From CAZOKZ01 sp964580585 (lineage in GTDB: Bacteria; Sumerlaeota; Sumerlaeia; SLMS01; JAHLLQ01), in contig CAZOKZ010000015.1 in NCBI GenBank assembly GCA_964580585.1, forward strand, positions 1 through 64,000: a stretch of DNA of 64,000 bases, read 5' to 3'. Each line of letters begins with the position of its first letter. Positions within the stretch are counted from its first letter, which is position 1. Shown in pieces: positions 46,059-55,788 of the stretch. The translations under genes and the position numbers were made by a program. The notes under the pieces were generated by a model. It ran no database searches. It was not told the DNA's origin and worked only from the letters and a program-made list of their open reading frames with translations.

Positions 46059-47227
46059 TGTTGTGCAAATTGCTCATCAAGCAATCTTTTAAAACACTCG
46101 ACAAATCGTTCAAATGCAAATTTTTCTCTCACCGTGTTTCTTAAAGCAATAGGATCGTACAATAATTTATTTGGATTATTTCCTTCCAGATATTCTACGA
46201 TTTTATCAATTATCTCATCAGCATCATAAGGATCGACCAATATACCAATTTCACCATCGCACAACGCATCGGTTGCACCGTCTTGATTTCCCGCAAGACA
46301 TGCTTTACCGCATGCCATCGCTTCCAGATAAACTATTCCGAACCCTTCGAGTTTGCTTGGCATTACAAACATATCACAGCCGTTGTAATAATCGACTATC
46401 TCATCATCCGGAACATAGCCTGCAAGTATAACATAATTTTCTAATTTCTTTTGGTCAATTTCTCTTTTCAGCCTATTCATATCATCACCTTTGCCGGCAA
46501 TAATCCAAGTAACATTCGGATATCGTTCCAACAGGGCATTATACTTTGACAATAGAATATCATAACCTCGGTAGGACTCAGCAGCAGAAAGTCGGTTCAC
46601 AGTAAGTATTATTTTATTCGAATCCGGTATTTTATATTTTTTTTTCAACGAAACCTTCGGCTCGTTTATTTTGTAAATGTCCAAATCGACTGTGTTGAAT
46701 ATCAAGGAAGTATTCCTATTTCTAATTTCAGCCCAAGAATCCAGACGATCACGAGAATATCGGCTAACAGGAAGCACCTTGTCAGCCCGCTTGAGAGCAT
46801 GTTTATAAAGTACACCTCGCTCATTCCATGCCTCAACTCCATGTATCACAACCCAATATTTGCAACGAACAATATAAGACAAGATACAAGCGACAGGAAT
46901 CATATTTATATGAGTCATAATAATAAGCTTGGGACGTTTCACAATCGCAGCCATGAGTACCGAAAGAATATAATAGCCTGTTTGAAACCGCCCTCGCTTC
47001 ATTCCGTAACTAATAATATCAGGGGAATTCAGCGATGAATCATTTGGTGAATCATTTTTAACATGGACCGTTACTTCGCAGCTATTTCTTCGCAGTGCCA
47101 ATAGTAAATTTTTACTAAATACTTCTATTCCACCTTTGCTTGTAAACATTCCAGGAGCCCAAAGTTGCACAGATTTCTTAGTGTAACTTTTCAATCGCTC
47201 GACACAACCCCTTGGTCGCTTCGTCAT
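46055..47227 (-). CDS. GT4 glycosyltransferase
   Basis: Up to 390 aa. The N-terminal site is WAPGMFTSKGGIEVFSKNL and the donor domain has LTVNRLSAAESYRGYDILL and the E-x7-E in KLEGFGIVYLEAMACGKA. The ATG at 47227 gives a 50-bp overlap with the upstream gene; an internal TTG start near 47194 would shorten the protein by about 11 residues and is equally plausible. Sequence is strongly AT-rich. Confidence 0.87.
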   Translation of the reverse strand: MTKRPRGCVERLKSYTKKSVQLWAPGMFTSKGGIEVFSKNLLLALRRNSCEVTVHVKNDSPNDSSLNSPDIISYGMKRGRFQTGYYILSVLMAAIVKRPKLIIMTHINMIPVACILSYIVRCKYWVVIHGVEAWNERGVLYKHALKRADKVLPVSRYSRDRLDSWAEIRNRNTSLIFNTVDLDIYKINEPKVSLKKKYKIPDSNKIILTVNRLSAAESYRGYDILLSKYNALLERYPNVTWIIAGKGDDMNRLKREIDQKKLENYVILAGYVPDDEIVDYYNGCDMFVMPSKLEGFGIVYLEAMACGKACLAGNQDGATDALCDGEIGILVDPYDADEIIDKIVEYLEGNNPNKLLYDPIALRNTVREKFAFERFVECFKRLLDEQFAQQ

Positions 47228-48344
47228 ATGAATATCGTTGAATTAATTTTCGAGCATTTATTCCCCATTTTAAAAGTTGATCAGAAGTCATCGCTACTTT
47301 CAACTTCGCTCGTAAATCTTCAATATCCCCTGCTTTGAATACTAAACCTGTTTTCTGAGGGATAACCAAATCTTTTTGACAACCAACGTGAGTGCTAACT
47401 AATGCGGGAACCGAAAGCGTCATGGCCTCATTGATAACCAAGCCCCACGTTTCATAGGGTCCATAACTGGGAAGAATGATTAAGTCCACTGAATTGTAAA
47501 CTGATGGCATTTCGCGCTGATTGACAAATGGATGAAAGTATATATTACTATTATTCGCAGCCAATCGTTTCATTTTTTCTTCAAGAGGTCCAGCCCCCAC
47601 AAAGATAAGCACTACATTTTCATTTGTAATGGATTTGAAGGTGGATAGCAATTTGTCAGGCCACTTTTTTTCAACAAATTTCCCGACAAAAAGAAATACT
47701 TTTTTTTCTCGGGAAATCCCAAGCCGCTCTCTTAGACTATCGCCTTGAAATTGCTCGAATCTAATAGTATCAATGGCGTGTGGTGCAAATTCCAACTTAT
47801 TGGCTGGCACTCCTTGTCTGCGATAATATTCTCTATTCGATTTTCCCACAAAAAGTACTTTTTCGAATCTTGAAAAGATCAGACTGCGTAGAAGTGATTT
47901 CAGCTTATACTTTATGCTATTATGATTTAATAGAATATGAGAATCACCTCGTAGCATGAGTGGTATTTTCCTCATCCTACCCCAAAGAATTACTTTAATC
48001 ATCTCGTAATAATTATAACCAACTAACAATATTACGTCTGGCGCAAATGAGTATATTTTTCTAATGAGACCGCGATTTTTAATACCCAAGAAACTATTTG
48101 TCCCCGGAGTTTTACTGGTATTTACTACGAATTCGTATTGATAGCCTTCAAGTAATGGAATATCCCATTTCACTTCCTGGTTAAAACCCGGATCATGTTT
48201 GTTGTGAATCCCTCCATCCCACAAATAATATACTCTGATGTCGAATTGGACCGTGGCTGCTAGATGAGCAAACCAAGGTGCGTAGTATTGGATTGGATGC
48301 GTTGTAATTATTGCTAATTTAGTTTTTTTCAATGGCATGCGCAA
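47178..48344 (-). CDS. GT4 glycosyltransferase
   Basis: 388 aa. The N-terminus reads LAIITTHPIQYYAPWFAHL, a form typical of one GT4 subgroup (TTHPIQYYAPxF) found in exopolysaccharide loci. The donor domain has FLFVGKFVEKKWPDKLLSTF and the E-x7-E motif is partly altered (TWGLVINEAMTLSVPAL, Thr-Trp in place of the first Glu-containing segment). It overlaps the upstream gene by 26 bp and the downstream gene by up to 50 bp. Confidence 0.87.
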   Translation of the reverse strand: MRMPLKKTKLAIITTHPIQYYAPWFAHLAATVQFDIRVYYLWDGGIHNKHDPGFNQEVKWDIPLLEGYQYEFVVNTSKTPGTNSFLGIKNRGLIRKIYSFAPDVILLVGYNYYEMIKVILWGRMRKIPLMLRGDSHILLNHNSIKYKLKSLLRSLIFSRFEKVLFVGKSNREYYRRQGVPANKLEFAPHAIDTIRFEQFQGDSLRERLGISREKKVFLFVGKFVEKKWPDKLLSTFKSITNENVVLIFVGAGPLEEKMKRLAANNSNIYFHPFVNQREMPSVYNSVDLIILPSYGPYETWGLVINEAMTLSVPALVSTHVGCQKDLVIPQKTGLVFKAGDIEDLRAKLKVAMTSDQLLKWGINARKLIQRYSYDEATKGLCRAIEKLH

Positions 48345-49581
48345 ACACTTCAGTTTGACGTTTTGTCAGGGCGTCTGCTGAATATTTTTTTAATAATAAA
48401 GTCAAGTCATTCGGTGGTGCTTGCTTTGAGAGTTCTGCAAGTATATTTTTTGCGATTTGCGATACGGAATCATTATCTCCAAAAGTTGTGATCGTATTTA
48501 ATTTATACTTTATCATCAATTTTGATACCAAACTGTCTTTATGAAATATTGCAAGAACAGGCTTGTCGGCCAATAGCGACATTAACAGTTTAGAGGCTGT
48601 GTAGGACTTGTCGTTTGAGCCTACGATCAATATCCGGTCAGCTTTTTTTAGTATCCTGATTGAATCATAATATGGTACGCGGTGCGGAATCTCAACAACT
48701 ACATGCTGAAGATTATATTTCAAAGCAAGTGGTTCGATTGTTTTTTCAGCTCGCTTCCCTTGTGCATAACTAGTGCCAATAAAGTACAATTTAATTGGTT
48801 TTCTAGTGGCTTTTTGGCGATTGAGATGCTCAACTACTTCAAGCAAGGCTGATACTGAAGTCTGCATATCTTTCCCACCACGTCCTACATAAACCCAGTT
48901 CTCATATTTCTTAGAAAACTTTATTGATGATCGAAGATTACTCTCGGAATAGCTAAAGTCTATTACTGGCGCTCCAAAAGGAATTAAGAACATTTTGCCT
49001 TTTTTTATGTCGTACTTAGCTGATAGGGTATCGATATAGCTCGTCGATACTGATACTATTGCTGCCGCATTCTTTACAACCAACGGCTCTAATAATTTTG
49101 CTACGATGCGCCCAATTCCGTATTTAACTCGTCCACCAGGAGGAAGTGCTTTGTTTTTTTTATAGTAGTCATTTACCCATGGATCTTGAAAATCCAACAC
49201 GTACGGTTTACCCAATAAGATTTTCCAAAATACACCGAGTGTCATTGACAGGAACATCGTCGTAGAAAAATAGATGATATCTATATTGTGTTTATTAATA
49301 ATCTTCGTACCGTTTATTAACAATCCTGGCAACGCACGAAGCGGAAGACTGCCTATTCCTAATAAACGTGTGATGGATAATGGAATCGCTTTTACTTTGC
49401 AGCAATTCATCTGAGTGGGAAGTGATTTTTCAAGTTCCTCATCGATTATTCCATCAACATACTTGCTATCGACAGCCAGAATATAGGTTTCCCAACCATA
49501 CTTTTCATAGTATGGAAGACTCGTTCGAACACGTTGGTGATCCGGCGCGTTGATCGGCGGGAAATGCGGTGATACTATCAA
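48319..49581 (-). CDS. WbuB-like GT4 family glycosyltransferase
   Basis: 420 aa. The N-terminus MIVSPHFPPINAPDHQRVRT is the SPxFPP form seen in WbuB/WcaI-like GT-B enzymes. LGKPYVLDFQDPWVNDYYK follows the family pattern of a DxxDPW block. The donor half has WVYVGRGGKDMQTSVSALLE, and the C-terminal ADRILIVGSNDKSYTASKLL takes the place of the usual E-x7-E region. Function in glycan assembly is inferred from context. It starts 8 bp after the upstream gene. Confidence 0.8.
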   Translation of the reverse strand: MIVSPHFPPINAPDHQRVRTSLPYYEKYGWETYILAVDSKYVDGIIDEELEKSLPTQMNCCKVKAIPLSITRLLGIGSLPLRALPGLLINGTKIINKHNIDIIYFSTTMFLSMTLGVFWKILLGKPYVLDFQDPWVNDYYKKNKALPPGGRVKYGIGRIVAKLLEPLVVKNAAAIVSVSTSYIDTLSAKYDIKKGKMFLIPFGAPVIDFSYSESNLRSSIKFSKKYENWVYVGRGGKDMQTSVSALLEVVEHLNRQKATRKPIKLYFIGTSYAQGKRAEKTIEPLALKYNLQHVVVEIPHRVPYYDSIRILKKADRILIVGSNDKSYTASKLLMSLLADKPVLAIFHKDSLVSKLMIKYKLNTITTFGDNDSVSQIAKNILAELSKQAPPNDLTLLLKKYSADALTKRQTEVFAHAIEKN

Positions 49582-49589
49582 TACTTTTT

Positions 49590-50633
49590 TCAGTTTCTCA
49601 TCTCTTCTAGTACATTCTTATATAGACTCAAATATTTATCCGCTACTATTTCGGCCGAAAAACATGCTTCAACTCGTTGGCGACACGCTTTCCGATCAAT
49701 CTTATTAATATTTTCAACCGCGTTGCATAATTGATCTATTCCATGACACAAATATCCGTGTTCACCTGAATTAACTATTTCTGGCAATGCGCCAGTCGGC
49801 GAAGAGATCACAGGAGTTCCACACGCGAGTGCTTCAATAAACACAATCCCAAAAGGTTCGTTCCATTCGATAGGTACAATCATCGCCTTGGCGGAACCTA
49901 AAAGTATATTTTTTTGGAAATCATCAACCGGACCAATATATTCGATCCTATTTTTGCCAAGTTCTGGCTTAATTATATTCAAATAATAATCTGCCTCTGG
50001 GCCGGATTTTGCATAATTCCCAGCAATAACAAGACGTTGATTTGTTTTTTTTGCAACTTCAATAGCGTGGTGTGCTCCTTTTATCCTGTCCAACCGACTA
50101 AGAAACACTAAAGGTGCATCTTGAGATACTTCCGACTGAAAGGAATATTTATTAATTTCAATGCAATTATGAATTGCGGTCCACTCTCCACCTCCACGGA
50201 TTCCATTTGCACAAATATATTGGCTACACCCCGTAAAGCTCAATTTGTTATTTCGATCGATCGTTTTAGCCCGCCTAATATTTTTCTCACCTGGTTCTCT
50301 CTGGTAGGACATCACAATCGGTACTTTATTGAACATCAACGGTAACAAATACAATATCCGAGAAAAACTATGAATAACATCAGGCTGAAAATCTTTATAA
50401 GCACGCAACATAGTTGACATATTCTTGATACTATCTATTTTGGATTGTGACTTTTTTCCAGGCCACGATAACATGGCATTCGCACCTACTGTTGAGTCTT
50501 TATGAGCAAGCAATCCAACCTCAATCTTCTTCTCGCGGTACGATCTAACTAATATATCGATGATCCTTTCAATTCCACCGTACAACATTGGGGGTACAGG
50601 TAATTCTGGATCTGCTGTAATGAGTATTCTCAC
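49590..50633 (-). CDS. GT4 glycosyltransferase
   Basis: 347 aa. The N-terminal PVPPMLYGGIERIIDILV matches the PPxxYGGIER signature shared with the gene at 43771, so the two may be distant paralogues. The donor domain has PLVFLSRLDRIKGAHHAIEV and the E-x7-E in EWNEPFGIVFIEALACG. It starts one base after the preceding stop and is strongly AT-rich. Confidence 0.9.
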   Translation of the reverse strand: MRILITADPELPVPPMLYGGIERIIDILVRSYREKKIEVGLLAHKDSTVGANAMLSWPGKKSQSKIDSIKNMSTMLRAYKDFQPDVIHSFSRILYLLPLMFNKVPIVMSYQREPGEKNIRRAKTIDRNNKLSFTGCSQYICANGIRGGGEWTAIHNCIEINKYSFQSEVSQDAPLVFLSRLDRIKGAHHAIEVAKKTNQRLVIAGNYAKSGPEADYYLNIIKPELGKNRIEYIGPVDDFQKNILLGSAKAMIVPIEWNEPFGIVFIEALACGTPVISSPTGALPEIVNSGEHGYLCHGIDQLCNAVENINKIDRKACRQRVEACFSAEIVADKYLSLYKNVLEEMRN

Positions 50634-50634
50634 C

Positions 50635-51954
50635 TTATAAACTCACCTTCATAGCATTATAAGCAGCGCTTTTGATTGTTTCCACATGGTCTTCCCAACG
50701 GCAGTATTTTCGATAAGAATCATAGGCTTTTTGTTTCATCGAAGCTAAGTAGTTCGGATCGCATATCATTTTATTAAGTTCATTGGCCAACAATATATGA
50801 TTGTTTTCCGGCAACATGACGAAGCTTTCTCCTGTAAGTCGATAAACTTCGCACTGGCCTTTGGTCGAAGTTGCAATCGTTGCCAAACCAGCCTCTAAAT
50901 ATTGAAATAATTTATTTGTAACAGTGAGGTCCCGGCTCTTGGGAGTCATATTTTCTAACGCCAAACCTATATCGTGTTCACGAATCCGTCGAGGAAGATC
51001 AGTACCGGATACGATATCATGGAAATAAACATTTTTCCTGATTTCTTCAGTAAGTGGATTGAGAAAATATTTTTTCATCTCGTCCGATATCACACCTCTC
51101 AGGTGTACTTCGTAATTCCCATTTAAATAAGGAAGCGAATTGAACAATAATTCAAGTCCTCTCCCCTTCCCTATTGTCTGAGAAAACCAATGTAGCGAAA
51201 TATTATCTCTGTTCAGTCTGTCAGTATCGTTCGATTCTTCGCCGTCAGTCTCATTTTCAAATATATTATACACAACACTTGGCGGAGTGACCTTGTATTC
51301 TTCGGCCAATGCTTTGGCAAGCGTATGCGAAGTCGTTAAGCGGTAAACGGCATTTTTAGCTAGATGGTGTTCTAATTCTTTCAACCATTTGATTGGCCGA
51401 TGTTTAGTCGAATCAGGCAATAAATCCTCAGAAAACCAATCTTCGTAATCAATCCCAACTTTTCGGCCTGATTCTGAAATATTTTTTGCCACCCACATTG
51501 TTGATTCCGAGTGGGCGATTACCAATTCTGCAGGAAATGATTTTGCATATTTGTTCAAGTAGCGACTACCATACCCAAGCAATTCGGGCATTCGAAAGCC
51601 TGCCTTCGAGTATAAAATAAAGGCGAGTTTCCGTCTCGCTCTTACCCAAACGTTTAATAATTTATTTGAAATTGATGTTGGACGAAAGTCAATGGCTGGA
51701 ACAAATTTCCATTTCTTTTCGGATAATAATTGCTTATCTCTTTCAACCATTTCGGGATCATACCAAACGCCACAAACAGTCACGTTGTAACCGGCAGCAA
51801 ATAATATATCCGCTTCTTTTTGAGGGCGAGGAGCAGTACTAATATGAGCTCCTATCATTATCAATACACTTTTCTTAGCAGAATTTGGAACAGAATTTAT
51901 CACCGAATGCTGAGCGTACCTGATAAGCCTTGAAAACGTTTCGCCAACCGCCAA
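50635..51954 (-). CDS. GT-B type glycosyltransferase (GT4-like)
   Basis: 439 aa. Recognisable parts are VLIMIGAHISTAPRPQKEAD near residue 30, HWFSQTIGKGRGLELLFNSL at the donor-domain start, and LTVTNKLFQYLEAGLATIAT near residue 360, the usual NKLxEYLxxG block of GT-B enzymes. The first 25 residues overlap the upstream GT2 gene by 55 bp, so translation may begin later, for example near residue 30. Sugar specificity is unknown. Confidence 0.78.
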   Translation of the reverse strand: MAVGETFSRLIRYAQHSVINSVPNSAKKSVLIMIGAHISTAPRPQKEADILFAAGYNVTVCGVWYDPEMVERDKQLLSEKKWKFVPAIDFRPTSISNKLLNVWVRARRKLAFILYSKAGFRMPELLGYGSRYLNKYAKSFPAELVIAHSESTMWVAKNISESGRKVGIDYEDWFSEDLLPDSTKHRPIKWLKELEHHLAKNAVYRLTTSHTLAKALAEEYKVTPPSVVYNIFENETDGEESNDTDRLNRDNISLHWFSQTIGKGRGLELLFNSLPYLNGNYEVHLRGVISDEMKKYFLNPLTEEIRKNVYFHDIVSGTDLPRRIREHDIGLALENMTPKSRDLTVTNKLFQYLEAGLATIATSTKGQCEVYRLTGESFVMLPENNHILLANELNKMICDPNYLASMKQKAYDSYRKYCRWEDHVETIKSAAYNAMKVSL

Positions 51955-52856
51955 CCAAGAAATTTAGCAGCAATTTTAAATTTTGGTCCACCTGGAAGAC
52001 CTAAATTTGATCCGCCCAATTTATCTGCCTCAGTTAATGCTTCTCCTGATAAACGATATGAATACATTGCAAGATCATATGCTGCCAACTGCATTCTATC
52101 TGCACATGCTTTCTCAATTTCATCGTCCGCGAATGTTTCGATTACTTTTTTGATCGATCTTCGTGCTACCTCTAATCGCGACAAACAATCGTTCATTTTT
52201 TTAGCCGAACTTAATGATGATGGTGAACCAGATCTATAATAGACTTTTGCTTCATCAACAAATAGTACTTTTCTCGCTGCACAAATCACTCGGGTAAAAT
52301 ATTCGCCATCATCGTCGAGTGAAAGTGACTCGTCCCATTGTCCCACTTTGTCCACAATAGTCCTTGGAGTTAACCATACTCCAGGTTGCATCATTTCCAT
52401 ATTTGACCAAGCTGTAATAAACCACTCCCTTGGGTATAAATCTTTCCAGATCTCTTGTCTTAAAAACTTTGCTTTATTACTATCATCAAAAAACCTTCCC
52501 CATTGACATGATGAAATAGAATCGGCCTGATTTTCAAGACGCTTCACTTGACTTTTAATTTTATTAACACTGATTAGATCGTCGGCATCCAGATATTGGA
52601 TATAATCTCCTTTAGCCCTGTTCAATCCTTGATTTCTAGCCGAACTTGCCCCTCTATTTTCCTGTGTAATAACCTCGATATTTTTACCAACATACTTATC
52701 TAAAACCGAAAGACTGTCATCTGTTGAACCATCATCAACTACAATTATTTCGATATTCTGCCATGTTTGATTAAGTACAGAATCGATTGCTTGTCCAATC
52801 CAATTCGCCGCATTGTAGCAAGGAATAATTACGGAAACAAGTGGAGAGCTTGTCAT
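51900..52856 (-). CDS. GT2 glycosyltransferase
   Basis: 318 aa. The GT-A start VSVIIPCYNAANWIGQAIDS, the VVDDGSTDDSLSVL strand and the metal-binding QYLDADDLISVNK are all intact, followed by PGVWLTPRTIVDKVGQWDES, a typical acceptor-side block. The C-terminal 80 residues are helical. It overlaps the upstream GT2 gene by 4 bp. Likely adds one residue to the repeat unit of the exported glycan. Confidence 0.9.
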   Translation of the reverse strand: MTSSPLVSVIIPCYNAANWIGQAIDSVLNQTWQNIEIIVVDDGSTDDSLSVLDKYVGKNIEVITQENRGASSARNQGLNRAKGDYIQYLDADDLISVNKIKSQVKRLENQADSISSCQWGRFFDDSNKAKFLRQEIWKDLYPREWFITAWSNMEMMQPGVWLTPRTIVDKVGQWDESLSLDDDGEYFTRVICAARKVLFVDEAKVYYRSGSPSSLSSAKKMNDCLSRLEVARRSIKKVIETFADDEIEKACADRMQLAAYDLAMYSYRLSGEALTEADKLGGSNLGLPGGPKFKIAAKFLGWRLAKRFQGLSGTLSIR

Positions 52857-53887
52857 ACCTTATATGCTGGTGGTGCCACTTGAGATAATAATTTGTTGAA
52901 CTCCGAAGCCGACATCGTGCGTACTTTACCATATCTGGGACGAGTAATCATTCGTGTGATTCTGATTGCGTTTTTAATCCCAAATATTCTTTCCAGAAAA
53001 TGGAATTTATCCCCACCAATATTTTTACTCGACTTGTATCCTAGTTGCTTAAGTAGCGAATGCATTCTTCTTTCATATTCTTTATTATAGCATATTGGTA
53101 ATCGTTTCCATGTGCTCAAAAGATTTTCGGAGATTTTAGCACGCACGATTTCTGACCTTTCTGTTTCAGGGCAATTAGCAATGAACTGCTCCATTAGGAA
53201 AAGCGCTGCAATTCCAAGCTTTTCCCAATTATTTGAATATTGACCTGTTTCGTGTATGCATCGAATCGTCAATTCAGAAGGAACATAACATATTTTTGCT
53301 GGGAAAACGGCTAAATTATAGTAAATCCACACATCCCCTATCGGACTGAGCGGTTTTGATGGTTCAACAAGTGGAGTTGTCAGTGCCTGTTGAATATATG
53401 TTTTACGATAGACTAAATTGTTCGAAAAAGGCTGTGCATCCAAAAGCAATGAAACTGAATCAGAAATTATTCCCATCGGTTTTTCTGATACTCGCTCAAT
53501 TATTTCAAACTCACCGTCAACCCTCCAACTACATTCGTCGGTGTAAGAAATATCAGCATCTGATTCTTCCATCAATTTGATTTGTTTAATGAATTTTTCT
53601 GGCGAAACTAAATCATCGGAGTCTAGTATGGTAATATAGTTTCCTTTTGCAGCCATGATTCCAACATGCTTTGCAACAGCGGAACCACTATTTTCCTGGC
53701 GAATAAACCGCAATGACAACCTTTTCCAATCGTGAAGTTCCGATTCAACGGAGGGTTCGGATCCATCATCAACAATGATAATTTCCGTCGATAACTCTTT
53801 TGTCGCTTCTACTAAACAATCTAATGTAAATAAAAGAGCAGGAATCCGATTATAAGCAGGAATAACAATGCTGAGTGTAGGATTCAT
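52853..53887 (-). CDS. GT2 glycosyltransferase
   Basis: 344 aa. SIVIPAYNRIPALLFTLDC, IIVDDGSEPSVESEL and the metal site YITILDSDDLVSPEKF mark a family 2 GT-A enzyme; ENSGSAVAKHVGIMAAKGNY is the usual conserved block. The C-terminal domain is Arg- and Lys-rich. It overlaps both flanking genes by 4 bp. Acceptor and donor are unknown. Confidence 0.9.
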   Translation of the reverse strand: MNPTLSIVIPAYNRIPALLFTLDCLVEATKELSTEIIIVDDGSEPSVESELHDWKRLSLRFIRQENSGSAVAKHVGIMAAKGNYITILDSDDLVSPEKFIKQIKLMEESDADISYTDECSWRVDGEFEIIERVSEKPMGIISDSVSLLLDAQPFSNNLVYRKTYIQQALTTPLVEPSKPLSPIGDVWIYYNLAVFPAKICYVPSELTIRCIHETGQYSNNWEKLGIAALFLMEQFIANCPETERSEIVRAKISENLLSTWKRLPICYNKEYERRMHSLLKQLGYKSSKNIGGDKFHFLERIFGIKNAIRITRMITRPRYGKVRTMSASEFNKLLSQVAPPAYKV

Positions 53888-54831
53888 ACACCTCGGACCA
53901 TTTGGTTAAATTGTTGCCATGCGAACCTGAAATATGCATTCTTCGATGTATCAACGTAGTGGTGTAGTACACCTTTTCTGGAAATTATATCTCCCTGATT
54001 TGGCAGACAAATATAGTCGTTCATTGGTGCAATACATGCATTATTTTCTCCAACTAACATCGCGGTAAGTGCTTGTTCCTGATAATAACTTGTACCCTCG
54101 CGTTTAATCATTTCATCGGTCCAATATTCCAACTTCTCCCAATCGATCATGCCCCCATTCAAACCAATAATTCCGACATTCAATTTATTTGGAATCTCAC
54201 AACCAGCCAATTCTTTCATCAATTCCACTGAATATCCATAGGAGGAAACCCTATCCAGCATATAGTATGGAAGTGTGGGACAATCAAGCCACTGCAATAA
54301 GTGCTCAGGTATATTTAAGAACATCATATCAGAATCAAGAACCAACTGCCATTCACCACAACCAGCATGGACATCTGTCAGTTTACGAATGTGAGGGTAA
54401 TTAATTCTTCTTTCACGCAATCTCGGAAATTTACTTTCAGGCAGTACTTCTTCAATTCGTTTATTAATTTTTTCATACCGATCAATCTGAATTATGGGAA
54501 AAATCCGTACAATTTCCTTAATTTGTGAACTTTTCAATGTGCCGTCATCAAGAATTTTCAAACGAATAGGGCGAGGCGAATAGTGCAGCAGTGAATACGC
54601 GCAATAAACGGTCTGATACCAAAATCTGTCACCGGTAAGAAAGGTTATTTGAAGAATTTTATCATCAGGATTTTCTTTAGTTTCAATCGCAGGCAAGTCA
54701 ACAATGGACGATTCCATTTGTTCGCGTGCTTTTGCTGCCAGGAGCATGTTTATCGGTCCTTCGCGCCACCATCGTTTTAAATGGTGCCGTGGCCGATGAT
54801 ACAAATATTTTTTGGCATCATTAATTAACAT
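53884..54831 (-). CDS. GT-A type glycosyltransferase, GT8-like
   Basis: 315 aa. The central WQLVLDSDMMFLNIPEHL carries a DxD-type metal site, and LQITFLTGDRFWYQTVYCAY with LLHYSPRPIRLKILDDG matches the front of GT8-like enzymes. GIIGLNGGMIDWEKLEYW resembles the NxGxxxx acceptor block of that family. A basic stretch (HRPRHHLKRWWREG) at the N-terminus may touch the membrane. Family placement is tentative; a glycosyltransferase role fits the context. Confidence 0.7.
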   Translation of the reverse strand: MLINDAKKYLYHRPRHHLKRWWREGPINMLLAAKAREQMESSIVDLPAIETKENPDDKILQITFLTGDRFWYQTVYCAYSLLHYSPRPIRLKILDDGTLKSSQIKEIVRIFPIIQIDRYEKINKRIEEVLPESKFPRLRERRINYPHIRKLTDVHAGCGEWQLVLDSDMMFLNIPEHLLQWLDCPTLPYYMLDRVSSYGYSVELMKELAGCEIPNKLNVGIIGLNGGMIDWEKLEYWTDEMIKREGTSYYQEQALTAMLVGENNACIAPMNDYICLPNQGDIISRKGVLHHYVDTSKNAYFRFAWQQFNQMVRGV

Positions 54832-54837
54832 GATATA

Positions 54838-55782
54838 TTAATGTAACTCACTTTGACCTTCATACATACCGCAACTTTGCTGCCACCGTATATATGCTGC
54901 GGGTCCCATCCATGCTTTATGACGAAAATACGAACGAATTTTCAATGGTAGAACTTGCCATTTAGGAACTGGACGCCAAGGACGAATACCATGTAAATCC
55001 AGCAGTTGAACCCATGATTTGGCAATTCCCCGCAGTAAACGGCCAAAATATTCAGGTGTTAAACGAGCCGCCGGTATCAAATGCACTAAAGAAAGCTGCG
55101 GAAAATATCCTATTTGGTAATTGTCTTCCAAAATAGTTAAAACAAGATCGTTATCTCCACCCGATGTTAACTGCTCCCCTGATCGATCTGATATTTTTTC
55201 CATTCCCCGGGCTTTGAGCACTTCACTATATTTTAATGCACATTCTTTTCGCAGCACCATGCCTGCTCCAACGGGTGAGTGATCCGGGTATTTTTTCAAC
55301 TCACCGCCGCTTTTACTTTTTACCTCAGTTAATATAATGTCTTCACCATAATTCCGTAATGCCAAGTTCTCGGAAAATTCTTTTATCCATGCCTCTGGTT
55401 CAATCTCATACTCGGGGATGACTTTCCCTCCAAATGCTCCGATTCTCTCGTGATCAGCCGCTATTTTTACACTACACTCTAAATATTTATCATGCAAAAT
55501 ATTGTCATCATCAACCATGATGATTAATTGACTTTTTGCTTCTTTAAAACCGCATAATCTCGCTGCAGTCAGTCCCAGTTTTTCCTCTCGAACTACTCGT
55601 GCATTCAGATGCCATGACAAATCGAGTTCATCGAATAATTTTTTATTACTCGACGCGTTATCGACAATAATCAATTCCCAGCAATTTTTCGGCAAGGATT
55701 GATTTTTGAGCCCCTCGATGGTCCGTTCCAGCCTGGCTTTATCAGGATTATGTGTGGGTAATATTACTGAAACGCTCAACAT
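54838..55782 (-). CDS. GT2 glycosyltransferase
   Basis: 314 aa. VSVILPTHNPDKARLERTIE at the N-terminus, ELIIVDNASSNKKLFDEL, and the metal site QLIIMVDDDNILHDKYLE are intact. A conserved Glu/Gly block (GERIGAFGGKVIPEYE-like) follows. The last third has a Trp/Pro-rich end that could associate with the membrane. It lies 6 bp after the sulfotransferase stop and 6 bp before the GT8-like gene. Confidence 0.88.
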   Translation of the reverse strand: MLSVSVILPTHNPDKARLERTIEGLKNQSLPKNCWELIIVDNASSNKKLFDELDLSWHLNARVVREEKLGLTAARLCGFKEAKSQLIIMVDDDNILHDKYLECSVKIAADHERIGAFGGKVIPEYEIEPEAWIKEFSENLALRNYGEDIILTEVKSKSGGELKKYPDHSPVGAGMVLRKECALKYSEVLKARGMEKISDRSGEQLTSGGDNDLVLTILEDNYQIGYFPQLSLVHLIPAARLTPEYFGRLLRGIAKSWVQLLDLHGIRPWRPVPKWQVLPLKIRSYFRHKAWMGPAAYIRWQQSCGMYEGQSELH

Positions 55783-55788
55783 TTGAAA